From: Callaeas wilsoni
Taxonomy: Eukaryota > Chordata > Aves > Passeriformes > Callaeidae
Reading direction: 5' to 3'
NCBI GenBank assembly: GCA_013398955.1
Contig: VWPU01017411.1
Location: 186,001 to 250,000 of the forward strand
DNA: 64,000 nucleotides
In this document: positions 26,117 through 37,631 of the stretch, piece after piece
How positions within the stretch are numbered: the stretch's first letter is position 1
Layout: each line of letters begins with the position of its first letter
Translations under genes and position numbers: made by a program
Notes under the pieces: generated by a model
Told to the model about the DNA's origin: nothing
Database searches by the model: none
Seen by the model: only the letters and a program-made list of their open reading frames with translations

Positions 26117-28069
26117 TTTCTGCACCCAGGAATTCATGCAATCATCCTAGGGTTTTTTCTCTCATTCCTACTGAAATCTAAGCACAAACACAAAGCATGT
26201 AGAAACTTCTCCCAAACTTGTAGAAATAAAGCTTAATATAACTTTATTATGTCGTGGGTGGTTGTTTTCTCAGTGGAGGAACATATCTGACTTAAGGAGT
26301 TTATTTCTATAAATATTACTGAACGAAAAAAAAACAAACTAAACAAACCAAAATCCCACTAAAGTGTTTGAAAATTCTCAAGTAAAATCAACAGAGCAGC
26401 ATTAGATCAAGACAGAAAGGAATTAAAACTCATCTGATGAAATCCATGTGAACTTCTGCTCAGTTTTTCCACTCTATAACAGACTAATGTTGCTTCCTTT
26501 TTTTTCTTGTTTAGTTTTGTTTAACTACTGGTACCCAATTGTCACATCTTGCTTGTGTCTATCTCAGAGAGACACTACAGTAAAAGGCTGTGAGAGAAAA
26601 TAAAACCCACTTGCCAAGCAATAACACAATTGGTTCAATAATTGCATGCTTAACAACTGCATGAGTTTAGTCTTTTGAAGGAAATATTCTCCATCCTTTT
26701 ATGAAGCTGATCAATAATATTTCAACTGATATGGTCCTGGTTTTGGAGGATGAGGAGGCTGCTGTTACATATTTCAGTGAAATGACGTCTGTGTTCAAGG
26801 CATATAGAGTTTAAGGAGCTATGACCCAGTGCTATGGCATGGATTCTGCAGTTCCTCCATTGCTGAACTCAGTTGCACTGCTTACACTACTACTCAGCAG
26901 CACTCAGTGCTACTCAGAGTATCCAGTCTCTGCAACAGATTTTAAACTATAAATGATGATATAATAAGTTCAGAAGGTTTTTTGAAAAGGTTGTAGTATC
27001 TTTTATTGTTTTGCATTTGCCCCGCAAAAGTCTAATTTTTAGAAAATACTCAATAGGTTTTAGAGGTGGATGAGTCAACAGAATTCTTAAAATAATCAGC
27101 AGCATTTTGTAACAGATACATGACAGCACAAGCTGCCCCTGTAAACTTCAAGCTGGGATACAGATTGCAAATGAGGAAAAGCTCTACAAGGTTATCTGAC
27201 TTATCATTATAGCAAAAAGTAAACCAGTACCTTTGCTATGCAGTGCATGGCATAATACTGTTATATAATACCTCATGTAGATGTTGGCATTGTATTAACT
27301 TTTATACTGGAGATAATCCATGTTATCATCTGATTACTCAGAAAGCACATGAAAGCAGACTTTCTGTAATTTAATTTTTTCTTCCAAATATGACCCTGTC
27401 ACTATTTAGTGACGGACAAGGAGTAGCCATCTGCTCCTTAACTTCATTATTCACAGAGCTTGTTAAAATTGAGGAATCAGCATTTTGAAAAGAGGAAACT
27501 CCCTTTCTCCTATGACCTTCCTCACCCTCTCAGGATTAAACCATTGCAAACAGAATTAAAGTCAAGCCAGTAGCACACATGGGGTTTCTCCAGCTGTTAT
27601 TTGCTTTGCATTTATTTTCTGTATAACACCTTCACTACTTGCAGAGACCAAAACTTAATTGTTGACTTCCTGCAGCAAAGGATCCACACACTAGACGTGA
27701 CTCGCCTCACTTCTTCCCTGCACCCATCACTGTTTACCACTGGGAAAACAATACAGTTGACTGACCTGGCACATTCCCCCCTCCCTTTAATCACTCACCA
27801 CTCTTTGGAATGAGTACAACTGGTCAAAACAGGCATCAGTTTGCTGAGGAGCAAACAGGTATCTGCTGCTGTTTGACAAGCTCCTGTATGTCAACACTTG
27901 GCTGTAGTTCTTACTTCATTAACGTAACTGTCAGTTTTAACCCTTTCCTCCACATGCCTCTCATGTCTCCCCGGTCTCAAATTGGATCTGGACTTTCCCT
28001 TCCAACTTGTGCTCTTTCCTTTCCTTGCCCAGGTCCCGGGCTGCTGAGCTGATTTTTACAGTCGCATGG

Positions 28070-28950
28070 CCCCTTTCAGGAAGGATTGAAGCTGGTGATG
28101 GAGAAGGAAGCCAGGAGGGGAAGAAAGGGCAGGAAAGTGAGGAGCATGGGGAAACGGGCAGGGAGGAAAGGAGACAAGGGAGCAGGGCAGGGAGGAGAGC
28201 AGATAGGGAAGGCAGAATGCAGGAGGGCAGAGAGAAGAGAATCAGAGGAGCAAGGCAAGGATGACTGGAGGAAGAAGAGGCAGAGTAGATAGGAGGCAGC
28301 AAGCAGTAAACAGGGCAGGGAGGACTGGTGGAAGAAGAGGCAGAGCAGATAGGAGGCAGGAAACACTAAGCAGGGCAAGGAGAGGCAAGGGAGACAGGCA
28401 AAGCACAGGAGGGAGGGGAGGTAAGGGAAGTAGAGCAAGCAGGGCAAAGAAGAGAGGCAGGGAACAGGATAAGGAGACAGGGAGGGAGCAAGCCAAGTAA
28501 GAGGCAGAGGAGGCAGAGAGTAGGGAGTCAGGGCAGGCATGAGGCAAGCAGTGGAGGCAGGGGACATAGAGACAGGGAAGGCAGTGAGCAGAGGAAAGAG
28601 GCAGTCAGGGCAAAAAGCAGGCAGGCGGCAGGGAAGCAGATGCAGGAGAGGTAGGTTGGCAGACAGGAGAAGTACGTTGGGAGGCAGGAGGTAGGGCAGG
28701 CAGGGAGCTGGGCAGGCAGGAGTTAGCAGCCAGAACTGGCAGAAGGAAAGAACAGGAGGAGCAGGACAGGCAGCAGGCTGGGCAGGCAAGGAGTAGGGCA
28801 GGCAGGGAGTAGAGCAGGCAGCAGACAGAGAGCTTGGCTGGAAGGAAGCAGGGGACAGGAGGGAGTAGGGCTGGCAGAAGACAGGGAGTAGGGCAGGCAG
28901 CGGGCAGGGCAGGCAGGAGGGAGCAAGGTAGGCAGGGGAAAGCAGGGCAG
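28070..28950 (+). repeat. Purine-rich minisatellite, irregular AGGCAGG / GGCAGGGAGTAGG units
   Basis: This is a strongly strand-skewed G+A-rich block, with C almost only in GCA. Unit variants such as GGGCAGGCAGGGAGTAGGG and GGAGGCAGAG recur at irregular spacing. It includes a clear 60-bp tandem duplication (28262-28381). It sits at the start of CLVS1 intron 1 and shades into the poly-G tract and then the CpG island. The 417-codon proline-rich minus frame over this block is a low-complexity artefact. Confidence 0.9.
28262..28381 (+). repeat. 60-bp tandem duplication within the minisatellite
   Basis: Two adjacent 60-base copies align without gaps. Both begin GACTGG(A/T)GGAAGAAGAGGC, and both carry AGATAGGAGGCAG followed by AGCAGTAAACAGGG or ACACTAAGCAGGG. 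A handful of substitutions separate them. Confidence 0.9.
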
Positions 28951-29099
28951 GCGGGGGGGGGGCGGGGGGGGGAGGGGAGGGCGGGGGGGGGGGGGGGGGG
29001 CGGGAGGAGGGGGGGGGGGGGGGGGGGGAGAAGGGGGGGGGGGGGGGGGGCGGGGGGGGGCAAGGTGGGAGGGGGAAGGCGGGGCGGGGGGGGGGGGGG
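28951..29099 (+). repeat. Poly-G tract with sparse C and A interruptions
   Basis: About 150 bases of near-continuous G, with single C, AGG or AAGG interruptions, are followed by CAGGGCAGGCAG units into the CpG island. The tract length is likely unreliable, because long G homopolymers are hard to sequence and assemble. On the minus strand, the CLVS1 sense strand, this is a poly-C stretch about 220 bases past the exon 1 donor. Confidence 0.9.
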
Positions 29100-29159
29100 A
29101 CAGGGCAGGCAGAGGAGAGCAGGGCAGGCAGGAGGGAGCAGACAGGGAGCAGGGCAGGC

Positions 29160-29790
29160 AGAGGGGAGCCGGCAGGGAGCCGGAGGCCGGGAGCGGAGCG
29201 GCCGAGGCCGGAGCTGTCCGCCCGGCGGTGCTGAAACGCCGCATCCCGGGCCCGGCGGGGCGGGGGGCGCGGGGAGCGCCGAGAGCCGCCCTGCGCAACC
29301 CGAGAGAAGGCAAATCCAAATACCTGCACAGCGCCGGCAGCTGCCGTGGGGCGGCGGGGGGCTGCGTGGGGTGGGTTTTTTCCCCCCTGTAGATGTCCTT
29401 GCTGCTGAGCTGTGTGGGCGAGAAAGATCTCCCGGCTCCCGGGTTCCGGCTCAGATCTCTCTAGAAAACTGAATGAGCGAGCGCCAGCTCCACGGGGCTG
29501 TGGTTTTTTTGCTGTTTTTTTTTGGTAGGAGGCGTGTGCGCCAAAGCCTGGGTCCTTCCACTGCCGTCCCCCTGGGTCCTAAGCCCTCCTGCCGCCCGCC
29601 CGGCTGCCTCCCGGCGCTCTCGGCACCCCGGGATGCGGGCTGGGAGCTCCGCGCCGCCGCGGGAGGGGTGGGAAGAGGCTGCTGGCGGCCGGGAGGGCTT
29701 AGCTCGGCGGGCTTCCACCCAGCGGCATTGGCTTCGCCGCCTATTTTTTAGCATCGCCTCTTTCCCAGCCAAAGTCGGGCAGAGCACAGC
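29160..29790 (-). promoter_or_regulatory. CLVS1: CpG island, likely CLVS1 promoter and first exon
   Basis: This is the only clearly CpG-dense, GC-rich, non-repetitive stretch in the window. It includes a GC box, GGGGCGGGG, at 29257-29266, many CGG/CCG clusters, and further CpG-rich DNA to about 29760. It lies about 11 kb upstream of the CLVS1 coding exon in the gene's own orientation and contains a strong minus-strand splice donor. That fits a TATA-less CpG-island promoter with an untranslated first exon. No TATA box was picked out and the start site is not defined. A bidirectional promoter, or a different gene's promoter, is not excluded. Confidence 0.7.
29324..29480 (-). other. CLVS1: Putative untranslated exon 1 of CLVS1 (3' end defined, 5' end unknown)
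   Basis: On the minus strand the sequence CGCTGTGCAG|GTATTTGG gives a good donor, exon end at 29324 and intron from 29323, inside the CpG island. Splicing to 18351 or 18274 would give a first intron of about 11 kb. The upper boundary given here is nominal because no start site is visible. Human CLVS1, as I recall it, also has a non-coding first exon upstream of the coding exon. Transcript data are needed to confirm it. Confidence 0.5.
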
Positions 29791-30371
29791 CTCCTGCGGC
29801 ATTTACAGCAGCCATGGAAAGGGTGATCTTAATGGGCCGCGTATTATCCATGGGCTGCCTTAATGAACATGGCAGCCTGGGTTTCGAAGAGAAGTTTGTC
29901 TGGGTCAGACTGCAGGCACTGTCATCAACAGCACCTGCAGCAAATGTTTAGTGAAGAATGTAAAAAACAGGACAAGCTTCACCCCTGCACTCTCTCAGCT
30001 CCTCTCCCAAGTACTTCAAGTTCAGGAATTTCCCAGCAACGTGGTGCCTGTGTTTTCAGGATGAATTCATCCTCCTTGAATTTTCAATGTCTCCTAGAAC
30101 ACTAATACATTTCTAGAATGTCCTTCCATAATGTCCTTTGATTAGGCAGCTTACCTACTTCACAAACTATCTTTTGTTAGAGACATCTGTAAGCTTTAGC
30201 TGGTGATGTGGAAAAAACAGGAGAGGGGAACTTCTGTCGTTAAATTAAAAATCTGAAAATCACTTTCTGTACAAGCCTCATAAGACCTATACTAAACTGT
30301 ACTTGGAAGACTTCGGATGATGTAATGACCAAATTCACATCCATCTCCTCCTATCAACACAGTAAACTCAC

Positions 30372-30507
30372 CTAAATGTACCAGCCAAGTGCATTTCTTC
30401 TTTTGTTATCTCTATACATTGTGGAATATGATTCCTGGGAATTGGTGGATTAAAGTCAGCTGATTTTCTTGATCTCTTTGCTTTGGACATGTCTCCTGAG
30501 TCAGTTA
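30372..30507 (-). other. Exon-like open frame with consensus donor (unassigned)
   Basis: On the minus strand GATCTTTCAG opens a frame that passes ATG at 30490 (MSKAKRSRKSADFNPPIPRN..) and ends at ACATTTAG|GTGAGTTT, a near-perfect donor. The peptide is hydrophilic and basic at the start, unlike the pyrimidine-derived F/S-rich sequence before the acceptor. It lies just upstream of the CpG island. Spliced to the CLVS1 coding exon it would not read in frame. No family recognised; it could be a chance pseudo-exon. Confidence 0.25.
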
Positions 30508-30769
30508 CTGAAAGATCTTGTACAGTGAAGAATGAGGTGGTAAATGATAAAGATAAGGAAAAAATTCTGCATAGGAAATGGCTAAATAGAGTAGGATTCT
30601 TCAGCATGGAAAAAAAAAGAGAGAGGAGTACATGTAGATAAACTAGCAATGTGGGTTTTTTTCATCATTCATAATATTTCATAATAAAGAGCAGCATGAG
30701 GAAGATAAACCTGGACAATAGCTCAGTATCATTTCCAGTTTTAGGAGTAGGAGAAACGAAACCCACTAG

Positions 30770-31115
30770 GGTCTAGCTTTGATTCAAACAAAGGGATATA
30801 CTTCTTCACAAAATATTTAGTGAAGCTGTGGAACTCATTTCCACAGGAATTCACACTTCAGAAAATTGTAAGACATATCTGTAGAAGAAAAATCCATTAA
30901 GGGCCTTTAAACATGAAGCCATAACCTCTTTCTCAAGAAGACCCTGTTCCACAAATTGCTGAAGGCTGGAGTAATATTTGGAAAAAGATGGTTATATGTA
31001 TGCCAGGCTCTTATTCTTTACCTTAGCCATCCAGTGCTGATCACTGCCGGAGATAGACACTGGGCTAGATGGATCTTTGATCTGACCTGGTACTGGCTTC
31101 TCTTATATTCTTATA
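30770..31115 (+). mobile_element. Old CR1/L3-like LINE tail, plus orientation
   Basis: The end reads CACTGGGCTAGATGGATCTT, TGATCTGACCTGGTACTGGC and TTCTTATATTCTTAT, the characteristic tail of an old reptile/bird CR1-type LINE. Upstream, GAAGCTGTGGAACTCATTTC resembles the decayed end of its reverse transcriptase. The start is approximate. Confidence 0.6.
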
Positions 31116-32415
31116 TACAAAGTAGACTTTGAGAATGTGAACACAATTGGATTCCTTTCAGCTTTTCTTTTCCTTAAAAGGTGTTTTTGCTCTTTTTCAA
31201 AGAGTGTACATCCAGAGTCACTTGCTTTTTAGAGGAAACACCCCAATATTAATCGGCAAAGGCAAAAGGAATCTGTGGGGGAGATGATTTGTGCTTTTAG
31301 AATTATTTCCGTGCAGAACTGTTAAATTAGCCCACAACATGTGTAAAACTGGAATATGAGATTTTGCATCCTGTGACCCAACCACATTGACAGGATGAGT
31401 AGAAGCAGAAGCTCAAAGACCAAGAGCTCAAAACTCTCACAAGAGCATTTGTCCCAGCTCTCGATGGAAAAGCATTTCTAGCCCCAGGGAAGTTAAGTCA
31501 GTTAGTAAGTAGTCTCATTAGATCATTATTTTCTGCATAGAGATCAGTTTGGAGATAAAAGAATAAGCACTCAGTTTTCATAATCCTGTTCCAAGCTTCC
31601 ACTCTTGCACATATGATAAAGATTAATGTACTAGCTACTGTAACTATGCAGTACTTCCCTGGGAATTGTTAATAATATTAAGTGGAATGAACATGACTCT
31701 ATAAACCAACTGCCTTAGGCAGTCAAGTGAGTTGCCAAATTGGATGTATGCTTAATATTTGGGGATTTAATATTTTTATTCAGTTTAATTGATGTGTTTT
31801 TTCCTCCCTTAGTGTTGCCGTTAAGTGACCAGTGCCTGCTGAGCCACTGGATGATTGACATGTAGCACAATACTGTGGTAGAAGCAGATCTCTAAACATA
31901 TTACAGCAGGGCCTTATATTGATCCCACTGCAAATATTCTTAGGTTTTTTTCTCATCACCTCTTTATCACTTCTCCATCACTTTCTTTCTACAAAATCGA
32001 CTCTGTACTCTGAGATCATGCTCCAGGTTGTATCATTCTTTGCATTGTCCTAGTCATTCATTACACTTCATCTGACATTACAATCTCAGAAAAAAAAGTG
32101 TTGAAGGTATAAAACTTTGAGTTTCATAAAAGTATGTCTGGGACATGAGGAACTCCCTTGCTGGTGTACACAGACTGGAGCTGCAGCCCTTTGTCATTTA
32201 CAGTGTTGAATACACACGGCTAAGGGGGGGAAAATGTGTCGGTAATCACAGTTTGTCACTGAAGGCATCAGAACTGACGGCACACATGGAGAAAATAGAT
32301 CAGTTTGGAAGGGGAGGATATTTTATGCAGCCTTTTCTGAAAGTAAAACAGAACTTTGATATTAAATTTATTCTAAACTGACCTTTCCTACTGCCACACA
32401 TATTGATACTCTGGT

Positions 32416-32507
32416 AAAAAAAAAAAAAAAAAAAAAATAAAATAAAATAAAAAAAAAAACAAAAAAACCCCCCAAAAAACCAAAAAAAAACCCCAAAAAA
32501 CGCAAAA
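32416..32507 (+). repeat. A-rich tract with TAAAA units and C-run interruptions
   Basis: A long A run is followed by TAAAATAAAATAAAA and then A runs broken by CCCC. It could be the expanded tail of an old retroposed copy or a homopolymer prone to sequencing error; no source element is recognisable in front of it. Confidence 0.85.
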
Positions 32508-33009
32508 CACTCCCAGGAAGATAAACTTGGAAAGAAAATGCATATTTTCACCACCAGTCAAAAGGATGCAAGTACCTTAACTATCAAGGAAGCCACGGAA
32601 GGTCAGAGTAGCTGATTGCTCCATAGTCTAGGTGTGATAAATAGTTTCTACTCTCTTTGCAGCAAAATATTTACTCTTCACTCAGTCGGACTAGCCACGC
32701 ATTCTCTTGCAGTATTTTTGACTCCCAAGATGTACCATGAAACTAGGGGCTAGTCTGAACATTTTTGCATCTCTGATATTACTGATATTACTCTCTCATT
32801 CATATAAAGCCCAAAACCATTGAAATATTTTAATTCATCATCATAAGGAATGAATATTTTAACCCTAAAAAAAAAATTCCAAACAAGTGTAAATCTTGTC
32901 TCACTCTACCTTAAGACTGAAATGGAGATATAGATCTACGTAACACAAACACATTGATCTTCAGCATCTTATAGGATTAGTGCATGTGAATGCTGTGCAT
33001 GTATATTCC

Positions 33010-33083
33010 TTGAGCAGGGACTTTGGACCAATTAACCCCACTGGTGGTCCCTTCCAACCTTACTCATTCTGTGATTTTCTAAT
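33010..33083 (+). mobile_element. Short CR1 3'-end fragment, plus orientation
   Basis: The segment reads GGACTTTGGACCAATTAACC, then GGTCCCTTCCAACCTTACTC and ATTCTGTGATTTTCT. This is the typical CR1 3' untranslated end in forward orientation. It is one of only two LINE pieces in the window that point to the plus strand. Confidence 0.8.
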
Positions 33084-36000
33084 ATAAGAAAGGGAATAGA
33101 TCCTTGACACAATTCAGTATATACCTGGTGTAATTTACTTTCTCTATGTGATTTCTCCATTATTTAAAATGTTTTTTACCCCTTGTGAACAGGGAATTTG
33201 AGAAATAATATCTTATTGGATGTTCCTGTAACTTTAAATTTTCTTTTGCGAACAATTTGCTGCAAGTTTCTAAAATTAACAGTCAATTTTAATAATTAAT
33301 TGGGAGTTCATTCTTTTTCTCTAATCTACAATTACCATCTGCTTTTATTTCCTTTGCAAGTAACGGCATTGAAAGCCCCAGTAGGTTAAAAAATAATAAT
33401 GCTAAAATTGCTTAGACCCAGTAAATCATTATTCTTAAGGGACAAGTAACTCTTAGATCACAGTTCAGAGGGATTCATGTTATAAATCCTCTCAGGTTTC
33501 CTGAACCTTTAAAATATTTAAAAATTTATAGCCAAGAATGCAAAACATATGCAAATTGATAGTTCATATGATTTATTTAATGAAAAGGGTCCAGTTTTGC
33601 CATTTTTAGTCTTGATGTAGAGAATTCACTCTTTTGCTGAGTTCACATGCAATCACCACTTCTGCCACTCTCAGAATAGCATGTAAGTGGGACATGAGCA
33701 AAGCTTTGGCCTCGAGCATGTAGAGGGGTGAAGCTGAAATGTTCACAACTCCATGGGAATTGCAGGAGCTGGTGATGAGATCCAACACAGAGCTGGAGGC
33801 CAGCAGCAGAATCCAGGTAAAATCAAGCTCTCAGAACTGAGAGCCAGAATTTCCCCCCTCAGTTCTTGCTTATCTCTGAACCAGTCTAAACCCCACAGAT
33901 GGCTTACTTTGGGATTGTGAGGTTCACGGTGTAGACCTAGGCTGAGTAGCTTGGTTCTAAAGATCAATCAGCGTTCGAAAAACTACAAATATCTCTCTGA
34001 CATTTGGGTGTTGGAAAAGTTGACTTTAGGCCCAGATGTGCTGTTAAAGTAAGGCACGGGTTTGGCCTCATGTCTTTAGTCCTTTTAACTTGGCAGCACT
34101 GACTGTGCTGACTTTAGTGAAATAACTGTGATTTAAATCACCTGGGGACCTGCTTCTATTGAGTTCAGTTACTTACAAAGGCACTGCTACTCTGTCTAAA
34201 TAATAAGGCAGTGTCTTTCTAAACAACTAAGTGTCCTTTTGCAGAGAGAAGTAAATTTTGAGATGTCAGGTTTTGCATAGCTACTATCTAAATGATATGA
34301 CCTTTAAAGAACAGCACAGCAAAACTTTGCCATACTGCTAAGAAGATGAATATCAGAAATAATGTTCTTCCTGATGCAGGGGTAAGACAACCTAAGGTAG
34401 GCTGGTAGGGCAAAAAAAAGTGTACAAGGAGGTAAGAAGTCCAAAAAGTAGATGAGTTCCTCAAGGTTTAGGATGATTGTTAAAGAGTTGATTCAGAAAA
34501 ATCCTCTTGGGAAAAACCTGGCTGATAACTGCTTCCTTGTTGCGCTGGGATCAGTTTGCACATAAGCAACACTTCAGTCTGATTTGTAGCATACTGATCT
34601 CAGATATGATTTGTTAAAAGCTTGAAATATGTAAGCTGTTTAATGTCAATTCTCCAGTGTGTTAACTTCAGGGTTCCTTAACTTCCCAAAGTCTGTCGTA
34701 TATTTCCCTTTCTGTATAATAATTGCAACTTGCTCTTATGCATTTGCCCAAAGTAGCTTTAACAGTTGAGCTCAAAGTGCAAGGATGGAACGTGTGAAGT
34801 GATAAAAAATTATTTGAATGTTGATAGTTGGATTGGAATAATTAGAGATGAGGAAAATAATAGGATACTCATCTGATTGCTTAGTTTGTTATGTGATGAT
34901 TTATTTCTGAAATAGTTTTAAATGAATGGTGTACATAAATGCATGCAGCTTTGGATGGCAATAACATAAATCAGCAACAGTAATACTGACTGTGAGATCT
35001 TGCATGTGTAAACAAGCATATGTGCAATATAAATTCTATTATCTCAATGTCACTGAGGATATAGAATAATTTCACATTTGTCACTGAGTAATAGCAGAAA
35101 TTTTTGTTGGAGATATAAACAGATGGAGGACACAATTCCGCACTGGATAGCTGAAGTCTGTTGAAAACTGAAGTATCTGAGTGTATTTGTATACATGTAC
35201 AAAAATAGAGACAAGAATTATGGCTGCAATCCTCAGCAGATATAAATCAACACCATTTCACTGACTGTGGTGGAGGTGTGCTAACTAGCCAGCATAGGGG
35301 TAAATCTCTGTATATAAAACTGTTACACCCATCAGCAGCCTGATGTTTTACATTACTACTTCATCCAGGAGTGTAAAGGATATATCAGTCTCTTGAAGCC
35401 ACTCCACAGAACTCTTTTATTCTTCCTGGGATTCAGCACTGGAATCAGGGTGTAAACAGCTCCAATATCATCCTGCAAACACTGGGTATGTTTTAATGTC
35501 ATCGAGGAGCCCTGGCACAATCCACCTAGAGTATACATCCAACAGTGGGGCATACAGCAATCATGTACTTTTTAACAGGAGGGGGGGTTTTTGCTTGTCA
35601 TAGCTGGTGAACCTAAAGGGAGGTGAGGCTCCTGTCATCCCGGTTCCCAATAGATGCTGATTCAGTCATTAAAATGTGCATTCATCTTCCTTCTCCCAAG
35701 ACCTAGCTGTGCACAGCAGGTTTAACTAAATTGCCAATAAGAAAGCCTCTTAAATCACCTGCAGTCCGGACTGGCAGCCTCACAAGCAGATGTAGCAACT
35801 GATCCTGAGGCAAGTGGAGTCTGTTCAGCAGCGGCTCTGCACTTCTGTGTGTACCAGCTAGGGGGTTTTTTTTAAATCATTAACGGGCGAGTACATTGAA
35901 GACAGAGGGAGGAGGGACAGAGGAAGAATGAGAAAAGCAGTTGGGAAGGGAATGCTGAGACTATCGGAAAATTGTCATTACCTTGTCTGCTGTGGTACCC

Positions 36001-37631
36001 TCTCTGCAGCTATAGGATAAAAGGAACAACCCCTTCTCTTAAGTGCCCCTAGCTTCAGGGTGTGGAGAACTATTAATCAGCTTGTTCTCATGCAGCAAGG
36101 ACCTGCAGGAGGGCTGGCTGGAGAAGTGCCAAGGACTGTCACTTCACACATCCTGAGAAATCTCCTCCCTTCGGCTGAGATTTTAATGGCTGTGGGACAT
36201 GCCTGTCTGTGTATGTGCACGCATGCATGTAGAAGAGACAAAATGTATCCTCTTGTCCCTCTTCCTTCTCTCACATACACTGCTGCAAATACCTATTTTT
36301 TCCTATGTGTACACATGAAAAGTAGTTTCAGTAACTGTTTGCAAAAGTGCTGGAAAGACCTGATTCTGGCAGGAAGCCCTCACTGTCAGGCATTGTTGGA
36401 GTCTATCACGGCTGCCAGATCATCTCTGGAGAGGCGTAAAATCCCAGAAACTCTTTAATCAGGTATTCAAGCTCAGTTATTGCCTAACTAGCTGGGCACA
36501 GTTAGCCTTGCTTCTCCTTTAGTAAAAGGTCAAGATTTAACTATGGGCTGTGATTTTCCAGAGAGGATGGTGTCTGGCCCTCCTTGATACAGGGCTTATG
36601 ATCAATTCCATGAAAGCATGAAGCAGTTTGCTCCACACTAATGCTAAGGTTAAATTATTGGTCTGTCACTCTTCCTAGGATGTGGTGCCCGCACTGGACA
36701 AAAGCCAAGAAACCATCATGAATTGAATTGGCTCTCTCATGTACTGGACATCTCATTGCAGAACAGAGGCAGTCCAAGACCTGCTGTTGAATGTTAAGTG
36801 CCACAGACCTGCAGCACCCTTCACGAGGTGTCAAATACCCTGCACAGGTGAATAACCAGGTGGTGGGTGAATAACCACATGATGGAGTGGCTCAGCATGG
36901 GTATTTGTGTGCGACACAGTTGCAGTCTCTCTCCTCTCGCATGTACTCTTTCCTGTGGAATTGCAGTAAAATGTGAAGAGGGGGCAAGTATCTACTTGTC
37001 TTAGATTTTGTTGAAAACCACGTGCTTTTCGGCACCTCTGAAAAGCTACAGACAAGTGTAAAACCTGAGGAAAAAACAGCAAGGCATGTAGTACTCAAAA
37101 TATCTTTCAAAAAAAATCCCTCCTTGAATTCCAAACTAATCCCCTTAATCACATAAGCTTATGAGATCTGGAAAACATGAAAAGGAAAAAAAGAAATTAA
37201 ATGTCTTCCAAAAGGGTGCTCAAGATGGAAGGACTTTGCTAGCAGATTTATACATTGCCAGACAGTAACTTGTCTCTAGTGGGATCAGAAGGAAGACCGG
37301 AGGGACTTTAGACCTCCAAAGAAATCACTCCACCCTAAGCCACTAAGAGGGAGGCATCTGGTGAAAAGCATGAGCCCAAGGGAGACCTCATGAAGAACAT
37401 TTGTCAGTATAATCAGTGTCCTAGTGATGAAAGCATCACTAGTTGACGGCAGTTAGTGGAAAAATTATTTTGTCTCTTTTGCACCATCTTTAGTATGAAA
37501 AGACTACTCTGTTTGCAGACAAAAGATTTCCACATACTGGGTATTAGCACCCTATGTCTGATTGCCCAGTTCAGTTTTCTGACTTTTCTTCCTGTAGGCA
37601 AATGTTCATCACATAAAATGGCAGATCAGAG

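Larger units (their letters stand above)
18352..29323 (-). other. CLVS1: CLVS1 intron 1 (between the CpG-island exon and the coding exon)
   Basis: This is inferred from the CpG-island donor at 29323 and the acceptor near 18352. It contains two truncated CR1 elements (20704-21195 and 23821-24330), the 525-bp GGGAA/GGGAAA array (25592-26116), the purine-rich minisatellite and poly-G tract (about 28070-29100), and otherwise AT-rich unique DNA. Both repeats are purine-rich on the + strand, so the nascent CLVS1 transcript would carry long C/U tracts. An exon-like frame at 25108-25235 is listed separately. Confidence 0.55.
29791..37631. other. Upstream non-coding DNA, proximal part
   Basis: This stretch is AT-rich and mostly unique. 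It holds an exon-like frame at 30372-30507, an old LINE tail at 30770-31115, an A-rich tract at 32416-32507 and a short CR1 tail at 33010-33083. From 33.1 to 37.6 kb I see no recognisable gene or repeat beyond short runs; the CpG content is slightly higher around 35.6-36.3 kb. It may be regulatory DNA upstream of CLVS1, but nothing in it identifies a specific enhancer. Confidence 0.6.

Noticed and set aside
25494..26236. Long frames reading GKGREREREGKGKG (plus) and PFPFPFPSLSLSL (minus) on both strands
   Set aside because: They are direct translations of the 22-bp GGGAA/GGGAAA array; the absence of stops follows from the pure purine or pyrimidine composition.
28076..29329. 417-codon minus-strand proline-rich reading frame, with nested 198-, 152- and 113-codon frames and a 212-codon plus frame
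   Set aside because: It is entirely a translation of the G/A-rich minisatellite and poly-G tract (CCN codons for Pro, Ala, Leu, Ser). A stop-poor composition explains its length, and there is no domain or start context.
33606..33792. Minus-strand terminal-exon-like frame (acceptor GGCCTCCAG, ends in TAA) with a hydrophobic helical pattern
   Set aside because: No upstream exon in a compatible phase, no polyadenylation signal noticed nearby, and its listed start is GTG rather than ATG. Treated as a pseudo-exon.
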